A stretch of DNA of 64,000 nucleotides, taken from positions 1-64,000 of the forward strand of contig CANLMR010000004.1 of NCBI GenBank assembly GCA_947492185.1, read 5' to 3'. The translations under genes were made by a program, and so were the position numbers. The DNA comes from an uncultured Tenacibaculum sp. Lineage in GTDB: Bacteria > Bacteroidota > Bacteroidia > Flavobacteriales > Flavobacteriaceae. Position 1 is the stretch's first letter, and each line of letters opens with the position of its first letter. The notes under the pieces were generated by a model, which made no database searches, was not told where the DNA came from, and was given only the letters and a program-made list of their open reading frames with translations. This document shows, piece by piece, positions 43,366 to 51,959 of this stretch.

Positions 43366-46143
43366 ATGAACACTTACAAAGATTACATTCAGGAGATTGA
43401 AGAGAGAAAGAGTCAAGGATTGCATCCTAAACCAATTGATGGAGCTGAATTATTAAGTGAGGTAATTGCACAAATTAAAGATGCTAATAATCCTCATAGA
43501 AAAGATTCTCTTCACTTTTTTATATATAATACTTTACCAGGTACTACAAGTGCTGCTGGGGTTAAAGCTAAGTTTTTAAAAGAAATCATTTTAGAAGAAA
43601 CTGTAATAGAAGAAATTTCTTCAGAGTTTGCTTTTGAGCAGTTATCGCATATGAAAGGAGGTCCTTCTGTAGAAGTTCTTTTAGATTTAGCTTTAGGAAA
43701 TGATGAAGCTATTGCTAAGGAAGCTGCCAAAGTTATTAAAACTCAAGTTTTTTTATATGAAGCAGATACTGATCGCCTTGAAGAAGCAATGAAATTAGGA
43801 AGTGTAATTGCAAAAGAAATTATAGAAAGCTATGCACAGGCTGAGTTTTTTACTAAGTTACCTGAAATTGATGAAGAAATAGAAGTGGTAACCTATGTTG
43901 CAGGTGTTGGAGATATTTCTACAGATTTATTATCCCCTGGAGCAGATGCTCACTCAAGATCTGACCGTGAGTTACATGGACAATCTATGTTTGAGCATAA
44001 TAAAGATATGCAAAATGAATTATTAGCATTACAAAAACAACACCCAAATAAGCGAGTAATGTTAGTTGCAGAAAAAGGAACGATGGGTGTAGGTTCTTCT
44101 CGTATGTCAGGTGTTAATAATGTCGCTTTATGGACAGGAGTTCCTTCAAGCCCTTATGTACCTTTTATCAATATTGCTCCTGTTATTGCGGGAACAAATG
44201 GTATAGCACCAATTTTCTTAACAACAGTGGGTGTAACTGGAGGTATAGGAATAGACTTAAAGAACTGGGTTAAGCAAAAAGACGAGAATGGTAATACTAT
44301 CGTTGATGAAGAGGGAGATCCAATTTTAAAAGAAGTGTATTCTGTTAAAACAGGAACAGTTCTTACAATTAATACTAAAGAAAAGAAATTATATAACGGA
44401 GATAAAGAGTTAAAAGATATCTCAACGGCATTAACTCCTCAAAAAATGGAGTTTATTAAAGCAGGAGGATCATACGCTGTTGTTTTCGGAAAAAAATTAC
44501 AAACATTTGCTTGTAAAGCTTTAGGAATTGATGTTCCTCAGGTATATGCACCTTCTAAAGAAATTTCTATTGAAGGACAAGGATTAACCGCAGTTGAGAA
44601 GATTTTTAATAGAAATGCTGTAGGAAATACTCCAGGAGTTACTTTACATGCAGGTTCAAATACTCGTGTTGAAGTAAATATTGTAGGTTCTCAGGATACT
44701 ACAGGATTAATGACTTCTCAAGAGTTAGAAATGATGGCAGCTACTATTATTTCGCCAATTGTAGATGCTGGATATCAATCTGGATGTCACACAGCTTCTG
44801 TTTGGGATGATAAGTCTAAAGCTAACATTCCAAGATTAATGAAGTTTATGAATGACTTCGGTTTAATTACTGGTCGTGATCCAAAAGGAGTTTACCATGC
44901 AATGACAGACGTTATCCATAAAGTTTTAAATGATATAGCAGTTGATGATTGGGATGTAATTATTGGTGGAGATTCGCACACAAGAATGGCAAAAGGAGTC
45001 GCTTTCGGAGCAGATTCAGGTACGGTAGCACTAGCATTAGCAACAGGTGAAGCTACTATGCCAATTCCTCAGTCTGTAAAAGTAACATTTAAAGGTAATA
45101 TGGTTCCTTATATGGACTTCCGTGATGTTGTTCATGCTACACAGCAACAAATGTTAGATCAGTTTGAAGGTGAAAATGTTTTTCAAGGAAAAATTATTGA
45201 GGTACATATTGGTACGTTAACTTCTGATCAAGCATTTACATTTACTGATTGGACTGCAGAAATGAAAGCAAAAGCTTCTATCTGTATTTCAGAAGATGAA
45301 ACATTAATCGAATCATTAGTAATTTCTAGAGATCGTATTCAAATTATGATTGATAAGGGAATGGATAATGAGAAGCAAGTATTACAAGGTTTAGTAGATA
45401 AAGCTAATAATCGTATAGCAGAGTTAGAATCAGGAAGTAGACCAGCTTTAAAACCAGATGCAGATGCAAAATATTATGCAGAAGTAGTTATTGATTTAGA
45501 CAAGATTGTAGAACCAATGATTGCTGATCCTGATGTAAATAATGAAGATGTTTCAAAACGTTATACTCACGATAATATTCAACCATTATCTTTTTATGGA
45601 GGAACAAAAAAAGTTGATTTAGGGTTTGTTGGATCTTGTATGATTCACAAAGGAGATATGAAGATTTTAGCTCAAATGTTAAAAAATATCGAAGCTCAAC
45701 AAGGTAAAGTAGAATTCAAAGCTCCTTTAGTAGTAGCGCCTCCAACATATAATATTGTTGATGAGCTAAAAGCAGAAGGGGATTGGGATGTTTTAGCTAA
45801 ATATTCAGGGTTTGTATTTGACGATGATGCGCCAAAAGCAGCAGCACGTACAAAATATGAAAACGTATTGTATTTAGAACGCCCAGGATGTAACCTTTGT
45901 ATGGGTAACCAGGAAAAAGCAGAACCAGGAGATACTGTAATGGCAACTTCAACTCGTTTATTCCAAGGTCGTGTTGTTAGAGATGCTAAAGAGAAAAAAG
46001 GAGAGTCTTTATTGTCATCCACTCCGGTAGTTGTGTTATCTTCAATTTTAGGAAGAACCCCAACATTAGAAGAATATCAAGCAGCAGTTGAAGGAATTGT
46101 GTTAACTAAATTCAAACCATCACAAAAGCTATTAGTTGTATAA
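43366..46143 (+). CDS. acnB: Aconitase B (bifunctional aconitate hydratase 2)
   Basis: AcnB interconverts citrate and isocitrate in the TCA cycle and often accepts 2-methylisocitrate. The 925-residue protein has the AcnB domain order: N-terminal HEAT-like domain (residues 1-160; MKGGPSVEVLLDLALGND), the swivelling domain placed N-terminally (DISTDLLSPGADAHSRSDRELHGQSMF, GVGSSRMSGVNN), then the 4Fe-4S core with cluster ligands at GFVGSCMIHKG and LERPGCNLCMGN. The C-terminus is intact. A terminator separates it from the next gene, which encodes a second, structurally different aconitase. A -7-like TACTTTTG lies upstream. Confidence 0.95.
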   Translation: MNTYKDYIQEIEERKSQGLHPKPIDGAELLSEVIAQIKDANNPHRKDSLHFFIYNTLPGTTSAAGVKAKFLKEIILEETVIEEISSEFAFEQLSHMKGGPSVEVLLDLALGNDEAIAKEAAKVIKTQVFLYEADTDRLEEAMKLGSVIAKEIIESYAQAEFFTKLPEIDEEIEVVTYVAGVGDISTDLLSPGADAHSRSDRELHGQSMFEHNKDMQNELLALQKQHPNKRVMLVAEKGTMGVGSSRMSGVNNVALWTGVPSSPYVPFINIAPVIAGTNGIAPIFLTTVGVTGGIGIDLKNWVKQKDENGNTIVDEEGDPILKEVYSVKTGTVLTINTKEKKLYNGDKELKDISTALTPQKMEFIKAGGSYAVVFGKKLQTFACKALGIDVPQVYAPSKEISIEGQGLTAVEKIFNRNAVGNTPGVTLHAGSNTRVEVNIVGSQDTTGLMTSQELEMMAATIISPIVDAGYQSGCHTASVWDDKSKANIPRLMKFMNDFGLITGRDPKGVYHAMTDVIHKVLNDIAVDDWDVIIGGDSHTRMAKGVAFGADSGTVALALATGEATMPIPQSVKVTFKGNMVPYMDFRDVVHATQQQMLDQFEGENVFQGKIIEVHIGTLTSDQAFTFTDWTAEMKAKASICISEDETLIESLVISRDRIQIMIDKGMDNEKQVLQGLVDKANNRIAELESGSRPALKPDADAKYYAEVVIDLDKIVEPMIADPDVNNEDVSKRYTHDNIQPLSFYGGTKKVDLGFVGSCMIHKGDMKILAQMLKNIEAQQGKVEFKAPLVVAPPTYNIVDELKAEGDWDVLAKYSGFVFDDDAPKAAARTKYENVLYLERPGCNLCMGNQEKAEPGDTVMATSTRLFQGRVVRDAKEKKGESLLSSTPVVVLSSILGRTPTLEEYQAAVEGIVLTKFKPSQKLLVV

Positions 46144-46163
46144 TTTACAACGATATAATATTT

Positions 46164-46195
46164 AAAAAAGCTCAAGTATATACTTGAGCTTTTTT
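46164..46195 (+). terminator. Intrinsic terminator between the two aconitase genes
   Basis: A stem of about 14 bp (46165-46178 with 46181-46194; AGCTCAAGTA core) ends in T5. It lets the two aconitase genes be expressed independently. Confidence 0.85.
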
Positions 46196-46259
46196 ATTGG
46201 AATTTTCTATTCATTTTTTTGCTAAATTAGTCAGACTGATTAAAAACAACTCAAATTTT

Positions 46260-48527
46260 ATGGCTTTCGATATAGAAATGATAAAAAAGGTTTACAGTAA
46301 AGTAGTTGAAAGAGTGGATGCTGCTCGTAAAATTACAGGTAAACCATTAACCTTAGCAGAGAAAATATTATATACACATTTATGGGATGGTAATCCTACA
46401 AAAGCTTTTCAAAGAGGAAAAGATTATGTTGATTTTGCACCAGATAGAGTAGCATGTCAAGACGCAACAGCACAAATGGCGTTACTGCAGTTTATGCAAG
46501 CAGGTAAGGCAAAAGTAGCAGTACCTACCACAGTTCATTGTGATCACTTAATTCAGGCAAAAAATGGTGCAAGTAGTGATTTGCAAAATGCTTTAAATAC
46601 AAGTAACGAAGTATTTAATTTTTTAGAATCAGTTTCAAATAAATATGGAATTGGGTTCTGGAAACCTGGAGCTGGAATTATCCATCAAGTAGTTTTAGAG
46701 AATTATGCTTTTCCTGGTGGAATGATGATCGGTACTGATTCTCATACTGTAAATGCTGGTGGATTAGGAATGGTTGCAATTGGAGTTGGAGGAGCAGATG
46801 CTGTTGATGTTATGGCAGGAATGCCTTGGGAATTGAAATTTCCTAAATTAATTGGTGTAAAGTTAACAGGTAAATTATCTGGTTGGACCTCACCTAAAGA
46901 TGTAATCTTAAAAGTAGCTGAAATATTAACAGTAAAAGGAGGAACAGATGCGATAGTGGAATATTTTGGACCAGGAGCAACATCAATGTCATGTACAGGA
47001 AAAGGAACAATTTGTAACATGGGAGCGGAAATTGGAGCAACAACTTCAACTTTCGGTTACGATGAATCTATGGAACGTTATTTACGTGCTACTGATAGAG
47101 AAGATGTTGCTGATGCAGCAAATGAAATCAAAGAGTATTTAACTGCTGATGCAGAAGTATATACTAATCCTGAACAATATTTTGATCAAGTAATTGAAAT
47201 TAATTTATCAGAATTACTTCCATTACTGAATGGGCCTTTTACTCCGGATTTATCTACTGCTATTGGAAGTGATATGACTCAAAAAGCAAATACTAATGAT
47301 TGGCCATTAAAAGTTGAATGGGGATTAATTGGTTCTTGTACAAACTCTTCATACGAGGACTTATCAAGAGCCTCTTCTATCGCACAGCAAGCTTTAAATA
47401 AAGGATTGAAAACAAAAGCTGATTTTGGAATTAATCCAGGTTCAGAACAAGTTCGTTATACAGCAGAGCGTGATGGAATTCTGGAAGTTTTTGAAAAATT
47501 AGATGCTACAATTTTCACTAATGCTTGTGGACCATGTATCGGTCAATGGGCTCGTTATGAAGATCCAAAAAATGCTCCTAAAAATAGTATAGTACATTCT
47601 TTCAATAGAAACTTTGCGAAACGAGCAGATGGAAATCCAAATACACATGCTTTTGTAGCTTCCCCTGAACTAGTTGCAGCAATTGCGATTGCAGGTAGAT
47701 TAGACTTTAATCCGTTAACAGATAAATTGATTAATGAAAATGGAGAAGAAGTAATGCTAGACGAACCTACCGGATGGGAATTACCACCAAAAGGTTTTGA
47801 AGTAAAAGAAAATGGTTATTTAGAACCTGTTGCAGATGGAAGTGGCGTTGAAGTTGTAGTAGATCCTAATTCTGAACGTTTAGAATTATTAACTCCGTTT
47901 ACGCCAATAGGCAGTAATATTAAAGGTGCAAAATTATTAATCAAAGCTTTCGGAAAATGTACTACAGATCACATATCTATGGCTGGACCATGGTTACGCT
48001 ATCGTGGCCATTTAGATAACATTTCTAACAATTGTTTAATTGGTGCTGTAAATGCGTACAATAAGCAAACAAATTTTGTTAAAAGTCAAATAAATGATGA
48101 GTACGATGCTGTTCCAGCTACACAAAGAGCTTATAAAGCTGCAGGTATTCCTACTGTTGTTGTTGGTGATCATAATTATGGAGAAGGATCTTCTCGAGAG
48201 CATGCGGCAATGGAACCACGTCATTTAGGTGTAGTTGCAGTAATTGTAAAGTCTTTTGCACGTATTCATGAGACAAACCTTAAAAAACAAGGAATGTTAG
48301 GTTTAACTTTCGATAATGAGTCTGATTACGATTTAATACAAGAGGATGATACGTTTAACTTTTTAGATTTAAATGAATTTGCTCCTGGAAAACCATTAAC
48401 AATAGAAATAGCTCACAAAGATGGAAGTAAAGATGTTATAAAAGTAAATCATACCTATAATCAAGGACAAATAGAATGGTATAATGAAGGTTCTGCGTTA
48501 AATTTAATTAAGAAGCAAAACGCTTAA
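46260..48527 (+). CDS. Aconitate hydratase, mitochondrial type
   Basis: The open frame starts at 46197, but the ATG 46260 ([15 protein letters not shown]) fits the family, giving 755 residues. This is the mitochondrial-like aconitase found in Bacteroidota: [44 protein letters not shown], the cluster ligands in [16 protein letters not shown] and [10 protein letters not shown], and the swivel domain with [22 protein letters not shown]. It differs from AcnB in domain order, so the two are not duplicates. Both work in the TCA cycle. One may be iron-starvation or oxidation tolerant, but the sequence does not show which. Confidence 0.93.
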   Translation: MAFDIEMIKKVYSKVVERVDAARKITGKPLTLAEKILYTHLWDGNPTKAFQRGKDYVDFAPDRVACQDATAQMALLQFMQAGKAKVAVPTTVHCDHLIQAKNGASSDLQNALNTSNEVFNFLESVSNKYGIGFWKPGAGIIHQVVLENYAFPGGMMIGTDSHTVNAGGLGMVAIGVGGADAVDVMAGMPWELKFPKLIGVKLTGKLSGWTSPKDVILKVAEILTVKGGTDAIVEYFGPGATSMSCTGKGTICNMGAEIGATTSTFGYDESMERYLRATDREDVADAANEIKEYLTADAEVYTNPEQYFDQVIEINLSELLPLLNGPFTPDLSTAIGSDMTQKANTNDWPLKVEWGLIGSCTNSSYEDLSRASSIAQQALNKGLKTKADFGINPGSEQVRYTAERDGILEVFEKLDATIFTNACGPCIGQWARYEDPKNAPKNSIVHSFNRNFAKRADGNPNTHAFVASPELVAAIAIAGRLDFNPLTDKLINENGEEVMLDEPTGWELPPKGFEVKENGYLEPVADGSGVEVVVDPNSERLELLTPFTPIGSNIKGAKLLIKAFGKCTTDHISMAGPWLRYRGHLDNISNNCLIGAVNAYNKQTNFVKSQINDEYDAVPATQRAYKAAGIPTVVVGDHNYGEGSSREHAAMEPRHLGVVAVIVKSFARIHETNLKKQGMLGLTFDNESDYDLIQEDDTFNFLDLNEFAPGKPLTIEIAHKDGSKDVIKVNHTYNQGQIEWYNEGSALNLIKKQNA

Positions 48528-48556
48528 TTTTCCATATATTAAATATTATCAAAGAA

Positions 48557-48590
48557 GGTGCAGTATTTAACTGCACTTTTTTATTTTTGA
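48557..48590 (+). terminator. Intrinsic terminator after the second aconitase
   Basis: GTGCAGT (48558-48564) pairs with ACTGCAC (48570-48576) around a 5-nt loop, followed by T6 and a further T run. A near-identical hairpin occurs at 53710-53742. Confidence 0.85.
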
Positions 48591-48618
48591 AATGAATGCT
48601 AATTCTTAAATCAAACCT

Positions 48619-49992
48619 TTGAAAAAAAAAAAAATACCTCACGCATTAACTTTACTATTTATCATAATTTTATTTGTTTCCGCTCTTACACATTATATTC
48701 CTGCAGGAAAATTTGAAAGAGTTTTAATGGAAGGAAGAAATAAAGTTATACCAAATTCATATGAGGTTATTGAAAGTACACCAGTAAGTTTTTTTGACAT
48801 ATTTAAAGCGATTCCTCTAGGTTTTGAAACAGCTGTAAATATTATTTTTATTGTATTAGCTGGTGGAATTATGTTTGGAATAATGGAAAAAACAGAAGCT
48901 ATTGAAAATGCTGCTGGAACTTTAGTAAAAAAACTAGGTAATGAGAAAAGATATCTTATAGTTTTTTTAATAACTTTTTTTTACGGAGCATTAGGAGTTT
49001 TTGTTGGTTATGAGCATAATATAGCAATGGTTCCACTCGCTGCTGTTCTCAGTATTGCTATTGGAGGAGATTTAATTTTAGCAGCAGGTATTTCAGTAGC
49101 AGCTATTACAGTAGGTTTTGGATTGTCACCTATAAATCCTTATACTGTTGGAATAGGCCATAAATTGGCCGAATTGCCAATGTTTTCTGGAGCTGTTTTG
49201 AGAAGTATTTTGTGCATCTTATCATTAGGTGTTTTAGCTTTATATAATATTAGATATTTGAAAAAAATCATAGAAAACCCTGAAAAGTCTTTAGGCAAAG
49301 AATTAGATGAAAAAGGAATTAAATTGTCAAAATCTATTTCAGAATACACAATTACTAGAGATAACTATTTAGTTTTGTCTGTTTTTGTTATTGGGCTGGC
49401 AATCATACTTTTAGGTGTGTTTAAATATAATTGGTACTTTATAGAATTATCAGCTATTTTTTTAATAATAGCAATTACTAGTGGTTTAGTATCAAGAATG
49501 AATCCAACTGTTTTTAGTGAAACTGTCTTATCTTCTGTTTCGAAAGCGGCTCCAGGAGCATTTATGGTCGGTTTTGCTACCACTATAAAAGTATTAATGG
49601 ATATGAGTAATATAGGAGATACTATATCTTTTGAAATGTCAAATTTATTGCAAGGGCTACCTCAATATTTTGCCGCAGTTGGAATGTCTATTTCTCAAGG
49701 TGTAATCAATTTGTTTATTCCTTCTGGAAGCGGTCAAGCATTAGCAACATTACCAGTAATGATACCTTTAGGAGAAGTGTTAGGGTTAACAAGACAAACT
49801 ACAATATTAGCATTTCAAATAGGTGATGGGGTTACGAATTTGGTAAACCCTACTTTAGGAGGTTTAATAGCTATGTTAAGTATGTGTAGAGTACCTTTAA
49901 ACAAATGGTTTAAATTTATTTTACCCTTGGTGGTAATAATATTAGTACTTTCATGGACAATTTTAACTATTGCTACTTTTATAAATTATTAA
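48619..49992 (+). CDS. YfcC/DcuC-family membrane transporter
   Basis: The 457-residue protein has about 12 TM helices and the features of the YfcC family (C4-dicarboxylate anaerobic carrier superfamily): HYIPAGKFERV, LAGGIMFGIMEKTEAIENA, GYEHNIAMVPLAAVLSIAIGGD, GLSPINPYTVGIGHKLAELP and SGSGQALATLPVMIPLGEVLGLTRQT. The substrate is unknown; the ArgE-like deacetylase encoded 1 bp downstream suggests an acylated amino acid or peptide. The start codon is TTG, directly followed by 13 A residues, which code for four Lys and the first base of Ile. This run could slip during replication or transcription. No other start in frame would keep the first TM helix. Confidence 0.85.
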   Translation: MKKKKIPHALTLLFIIILFVSALTHYIPAGKFERVLMEGRNKVIPNSYEVIESTPVSFFDIFKAIPLGFETAVNIIFIVLAGGIMFGIMEKTEAIENAAGTLVKKLGNEKRYLIVFLITFFYGALGVFVGYEHNIAMVPLAAVLSIAIGGDLILAAGISVAAITVGFGLSPINPYTVGIGHKLAELPMFSGAVLRSILCILSLGVLALYNIRYLKKIIENPEKSLGKELDEKGIKLSKSISEYTITRDNYLVLSVFVIGLAIILLGVFKYNWYFIELSAIFLIIAITSGLVSRMNPTVFSETVLSSVSKAAPGAFMVGFATTIKVLMDMSNIGDTISFEMSNLLQGLPQYFAAVGMSISQGVINLFIPSGSGQALATLPVMIPLGEVLGLTRQTTILAFQIGDGVTNLVNPTLGGLIAMLSMCRVPLNKWFKFILPLVVIILVLSWTILTIATFINY

Positions 49993-49993
49993 A

Positions 49994-51142
49994 ATGACAG
50001 CCAAAAATATCTTAGCAAAACTTGTAAGTTTTGATGTATTAAGTAAACAAAATAACTTAGCTTTAGTAAACTGGATTACTGATTATATTAAACAATTCGA
50101 TGTAGAGACAGTTTATGTATATAACGAAGAAAAAACACAAGCATCATTACATTGTAGAATTGGTCCAGCCGTTGATGGAGGCATTATTTTATCAGGACAT
50201 ACTGATGTTGTTCCAGTAAAAGGACAACCCTGGAATACTGATCCATTTAAATTAGTAGAAAAAGAAGGTAAATTATATGGACGAGGAGCTTGTGATATGA
50301 AAGGATATTTAGCTTGTTTTTTATCTGTATTACCTCAAATGGTTAAAGCTGAGTTATCGATACCTATTTATTTTGCTATTTCTTATGATGAAGAAATCGG
50401 TTGTTTAAGAGCTCCCGAATTAGCAGAGCATATAAAGTCTTATTATTCAGAAAAACCTAAATATGCCATTATAGGAGAGCCTTCTATGATGCAACCAATT
50501 GTTGGGCAAAAAGGAATTTTATATGTGGAAACTAAGGTAAATGGGAGCCAAGGTCATAGTAGTAGAATTGAAAAAGAAGTTAGTGCTATTCATGAAAGTA
50601 CCAGATTAATATTATGGTTAGAAAATAAAATGAAAAAACTTGCTGAAAAGAATAGAAATTCATCTTTTTTACCACCTCATTCTACTTTGCATGTAGGTCA
50701 AATTAAAGGAGGGATAGCAACAAATGTAGTAGCGGGAAATACTACTTTTCAATGGGATGTAAGATCTATTCCAGAGGATAGTATAACCGAAATTGTAAAT
50801 GATTTTCAACAATATTGTGAAGAGCTTCAATTAGAGAAAAGAAAACTCTTTCCTGACTTTAAAATTGAAAATGAATTATTACATCCACCTGTTCCTGGAT
50901 TACAAACAAATGAAAAAGCATCAATTGTAGATATTGTTTCAGAAATCACTGGAAATACAACACCAAGTTATGTAGCATATGCTACTGAAGCAGGACAATT
51001 TGCAGAAGCTGGTTTTGAAAGTATAATTTGTGGACCAGGTTCTATAGAACAAGCACATAGAGCAAATGAATTTGTGTCTATTGAACAGTTAAATCTTGGA
51101 GTACTAATGATTGAAAATCTTATTAAAAAGATAAGTATTTAA
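49994..51142 (+). CDS. argE: ArgE/M20A-type N-acyl-amino-acid deacetylase
   Basis: The 382-residue cytoplasmic protein is an M20 dimetal hydrolase of the acetylornithine deacetylase group. Metal and catalytic motifs are SGHTDVVPV (His, with catalytic Asp), YGRGACDMKGYLAC (Asp ligand), SYDEEIGCLRAPEL (catalytic Glu-Glu) and GEPSMMQPIVGQKG; the dimerisation domain has GSQGHSSR. The C-terminal His ligand lies in GPGSIEQAHRANEF. Arrangement in an operon with the YfcC transporter argues for use of imported N-acetyl amino acids, though arginine synthesis remains possible. There is no signal peptide. The gene overlaps nothing; 1 bp separates it from yfcC. Confidence 0.88.
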   Translation: MTAKNILAKLVSFDVLSKQNNLALVNWITDYIKQFDVETVYVYNEEKTQASLHCRIGPAVDGGIILSGHTDVVPVKGQPWNTDPFKLVEKEGKLYGRGACDMKGYLACFLSVLPQMVKAELSIPIYFAISYDEEIGCLRAPELAEHIKSYYSEKPKYAIIGEPSMMQPIVGQKGILYVETKVNGSQGHSSRIEKEVSAIHESTRLILWLENKMKKLAEKNRNSSFLPPHSTLHVGQIKGGIATNVVAGNTTFQWDVRSIPEDSITEIVNDFQQYCEELQLEKRKLFPDFKIENELLHPPVPGLQTNEKASIVDIVSEITGNTTPSYVAYATEAGQFAEAGFESIICGPGSIEQAHRANEFVSIEQLNLGVLMIENLIKKISI

Positions 51143-51218
51143 CACTCTTGTTTTTTAAAGCATTTTTTGTAAGGATTTAACTATTTTTAAGACATAGTAG
51201 TATAAAACTATTAGAACT

Positions 51219-51890
51219 ATGAGTGCTTTATGGTATTTCGATGATGTAAATCTCTTTAAAATATTGTGTCCGCATAAGTATCCTGCTTATAAAAAAGAAC
51301 ATGATATAGACAAATATAAGAAGAGTGATTACATTTATTTTACTGATGATAACGCTAACAAAATTTACCTAATAGATAAAGGTAAAGTTAAGATAGGTTA
51401 TTATACAGAGGAAGGAGAGGAAGTAATTAAAGCTATATTAACCAAAGGCGAAATTTTTGGTGAAAAAGCACTACTTGGAATTGATAAAAGAAATGAATTC
51501 GCACAGTCTATAGATAATACAACTTCTATTTGTCCAGTATCAAAAGATACGATGTTTCAATTAATGCGAGATAATGTATCTATAAGCTTCAAGATTTATA
51601 AATTTATTGGTCTACGTATTAAGAGACTTGAACGTAGATTAGAGCTATTACTTTTTAAGGACGCAAAAACTAGATTATTAGAATTTTTAGATGAATTATG
51701 TGAAGATTATGGATATGAATGTGATCAAACTGGTGATCATGTAATTAAGCATCCATATACACAAAAAGATATAGCTTCATTAATTGGTACTTCACGTCCT
51801 ACTTTAAACTCTTTACTCAATGAGTTAAAGCACAATCAAATTATTGATTTTAATAGAAAAGAGATAAGATTATTGAAAAAAACTGCCTAA
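51219..51890 (+). CDS. Crp/Fnr-family transcriptional regulator
   Basis: The 223-residue protein has a cyclic-nucleotide-binding-like beta-barrel (residues ~40-115, with IYLIDKGKVKIGYYTEEGEEVIKAILTKGEIFGEKALL), a long dimerisation helix (~120-150) and a winged HTH at 181-204 (TQKDIASLIGTSRPTLNSLLNELK). The effector is unknown: the barrel lacks an obvious R-S cAMP contact, and no FNR-type Cys cluster is present (only scattered Cys). A Crp-type palindrome (TGTAA-N6-TTACA) starts at its own stop codon and precedes the repeat-lipoprotein gene, a candidate target. The gene starts 76 bp after argE. Confidence 0.9.
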   Translation: MSALWYFDDVNLFKILCPHKYPAYKKEHDIDKYKKSDYIYFTDDNANKIYLIDKGKVKIGYYTEEGEEVIKAILTKGEIFGEKALLGIDKRNEFAQSIDNTTSICPVSKDTMFQLMRDNVSISFKIYKFIGLRIKRLERRLELLLFKDAKTRLLEFLDELCEDYGYECDQTGDHVIKHPYTQKDIASLIGTSRPTLNSLLNELKHNQIIDFNRKEIRLLKKTA

Positions 51891-51936
51891 ATGTAAGCTA
51901 GCTTACATTTTATAAGAATTTCATGAGATAATTTTG
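51889..51936 (+). promoter_or_regulatory. Crp/Fnr-type palindrome and -7 box before the repeat lipoprotein
   Basis: A perfect 22-bp palindrome spans 51889-51910, with the Crp-like half-sites TGTAA-N6-TTACA at its core. A TAATTTTG -7 box follows at 51929-51936 with no TTG at -33. If transcription starts near 51943, the palindrome centre is about 43 bp upstream, the class II activator position. The missing -33 box fits activator dependence. Confidence 0.55.
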
Positions 51937-51959
51937 TAAAAACCGTAATAGATTATAAC

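Noticed and set aside
46260..48527. Second aconitase as a duplicate of acnB
   Set aside because: Domain order and sequence differ; it is the mitochondrial-type family, not a paralogue by tandem duplication.
51889..51910. Palindrome after the Crp/Fnr gene as a transcription terminator
   Set aside because: The stem has no loop and no proper T-tract, and its position fits an operator better.
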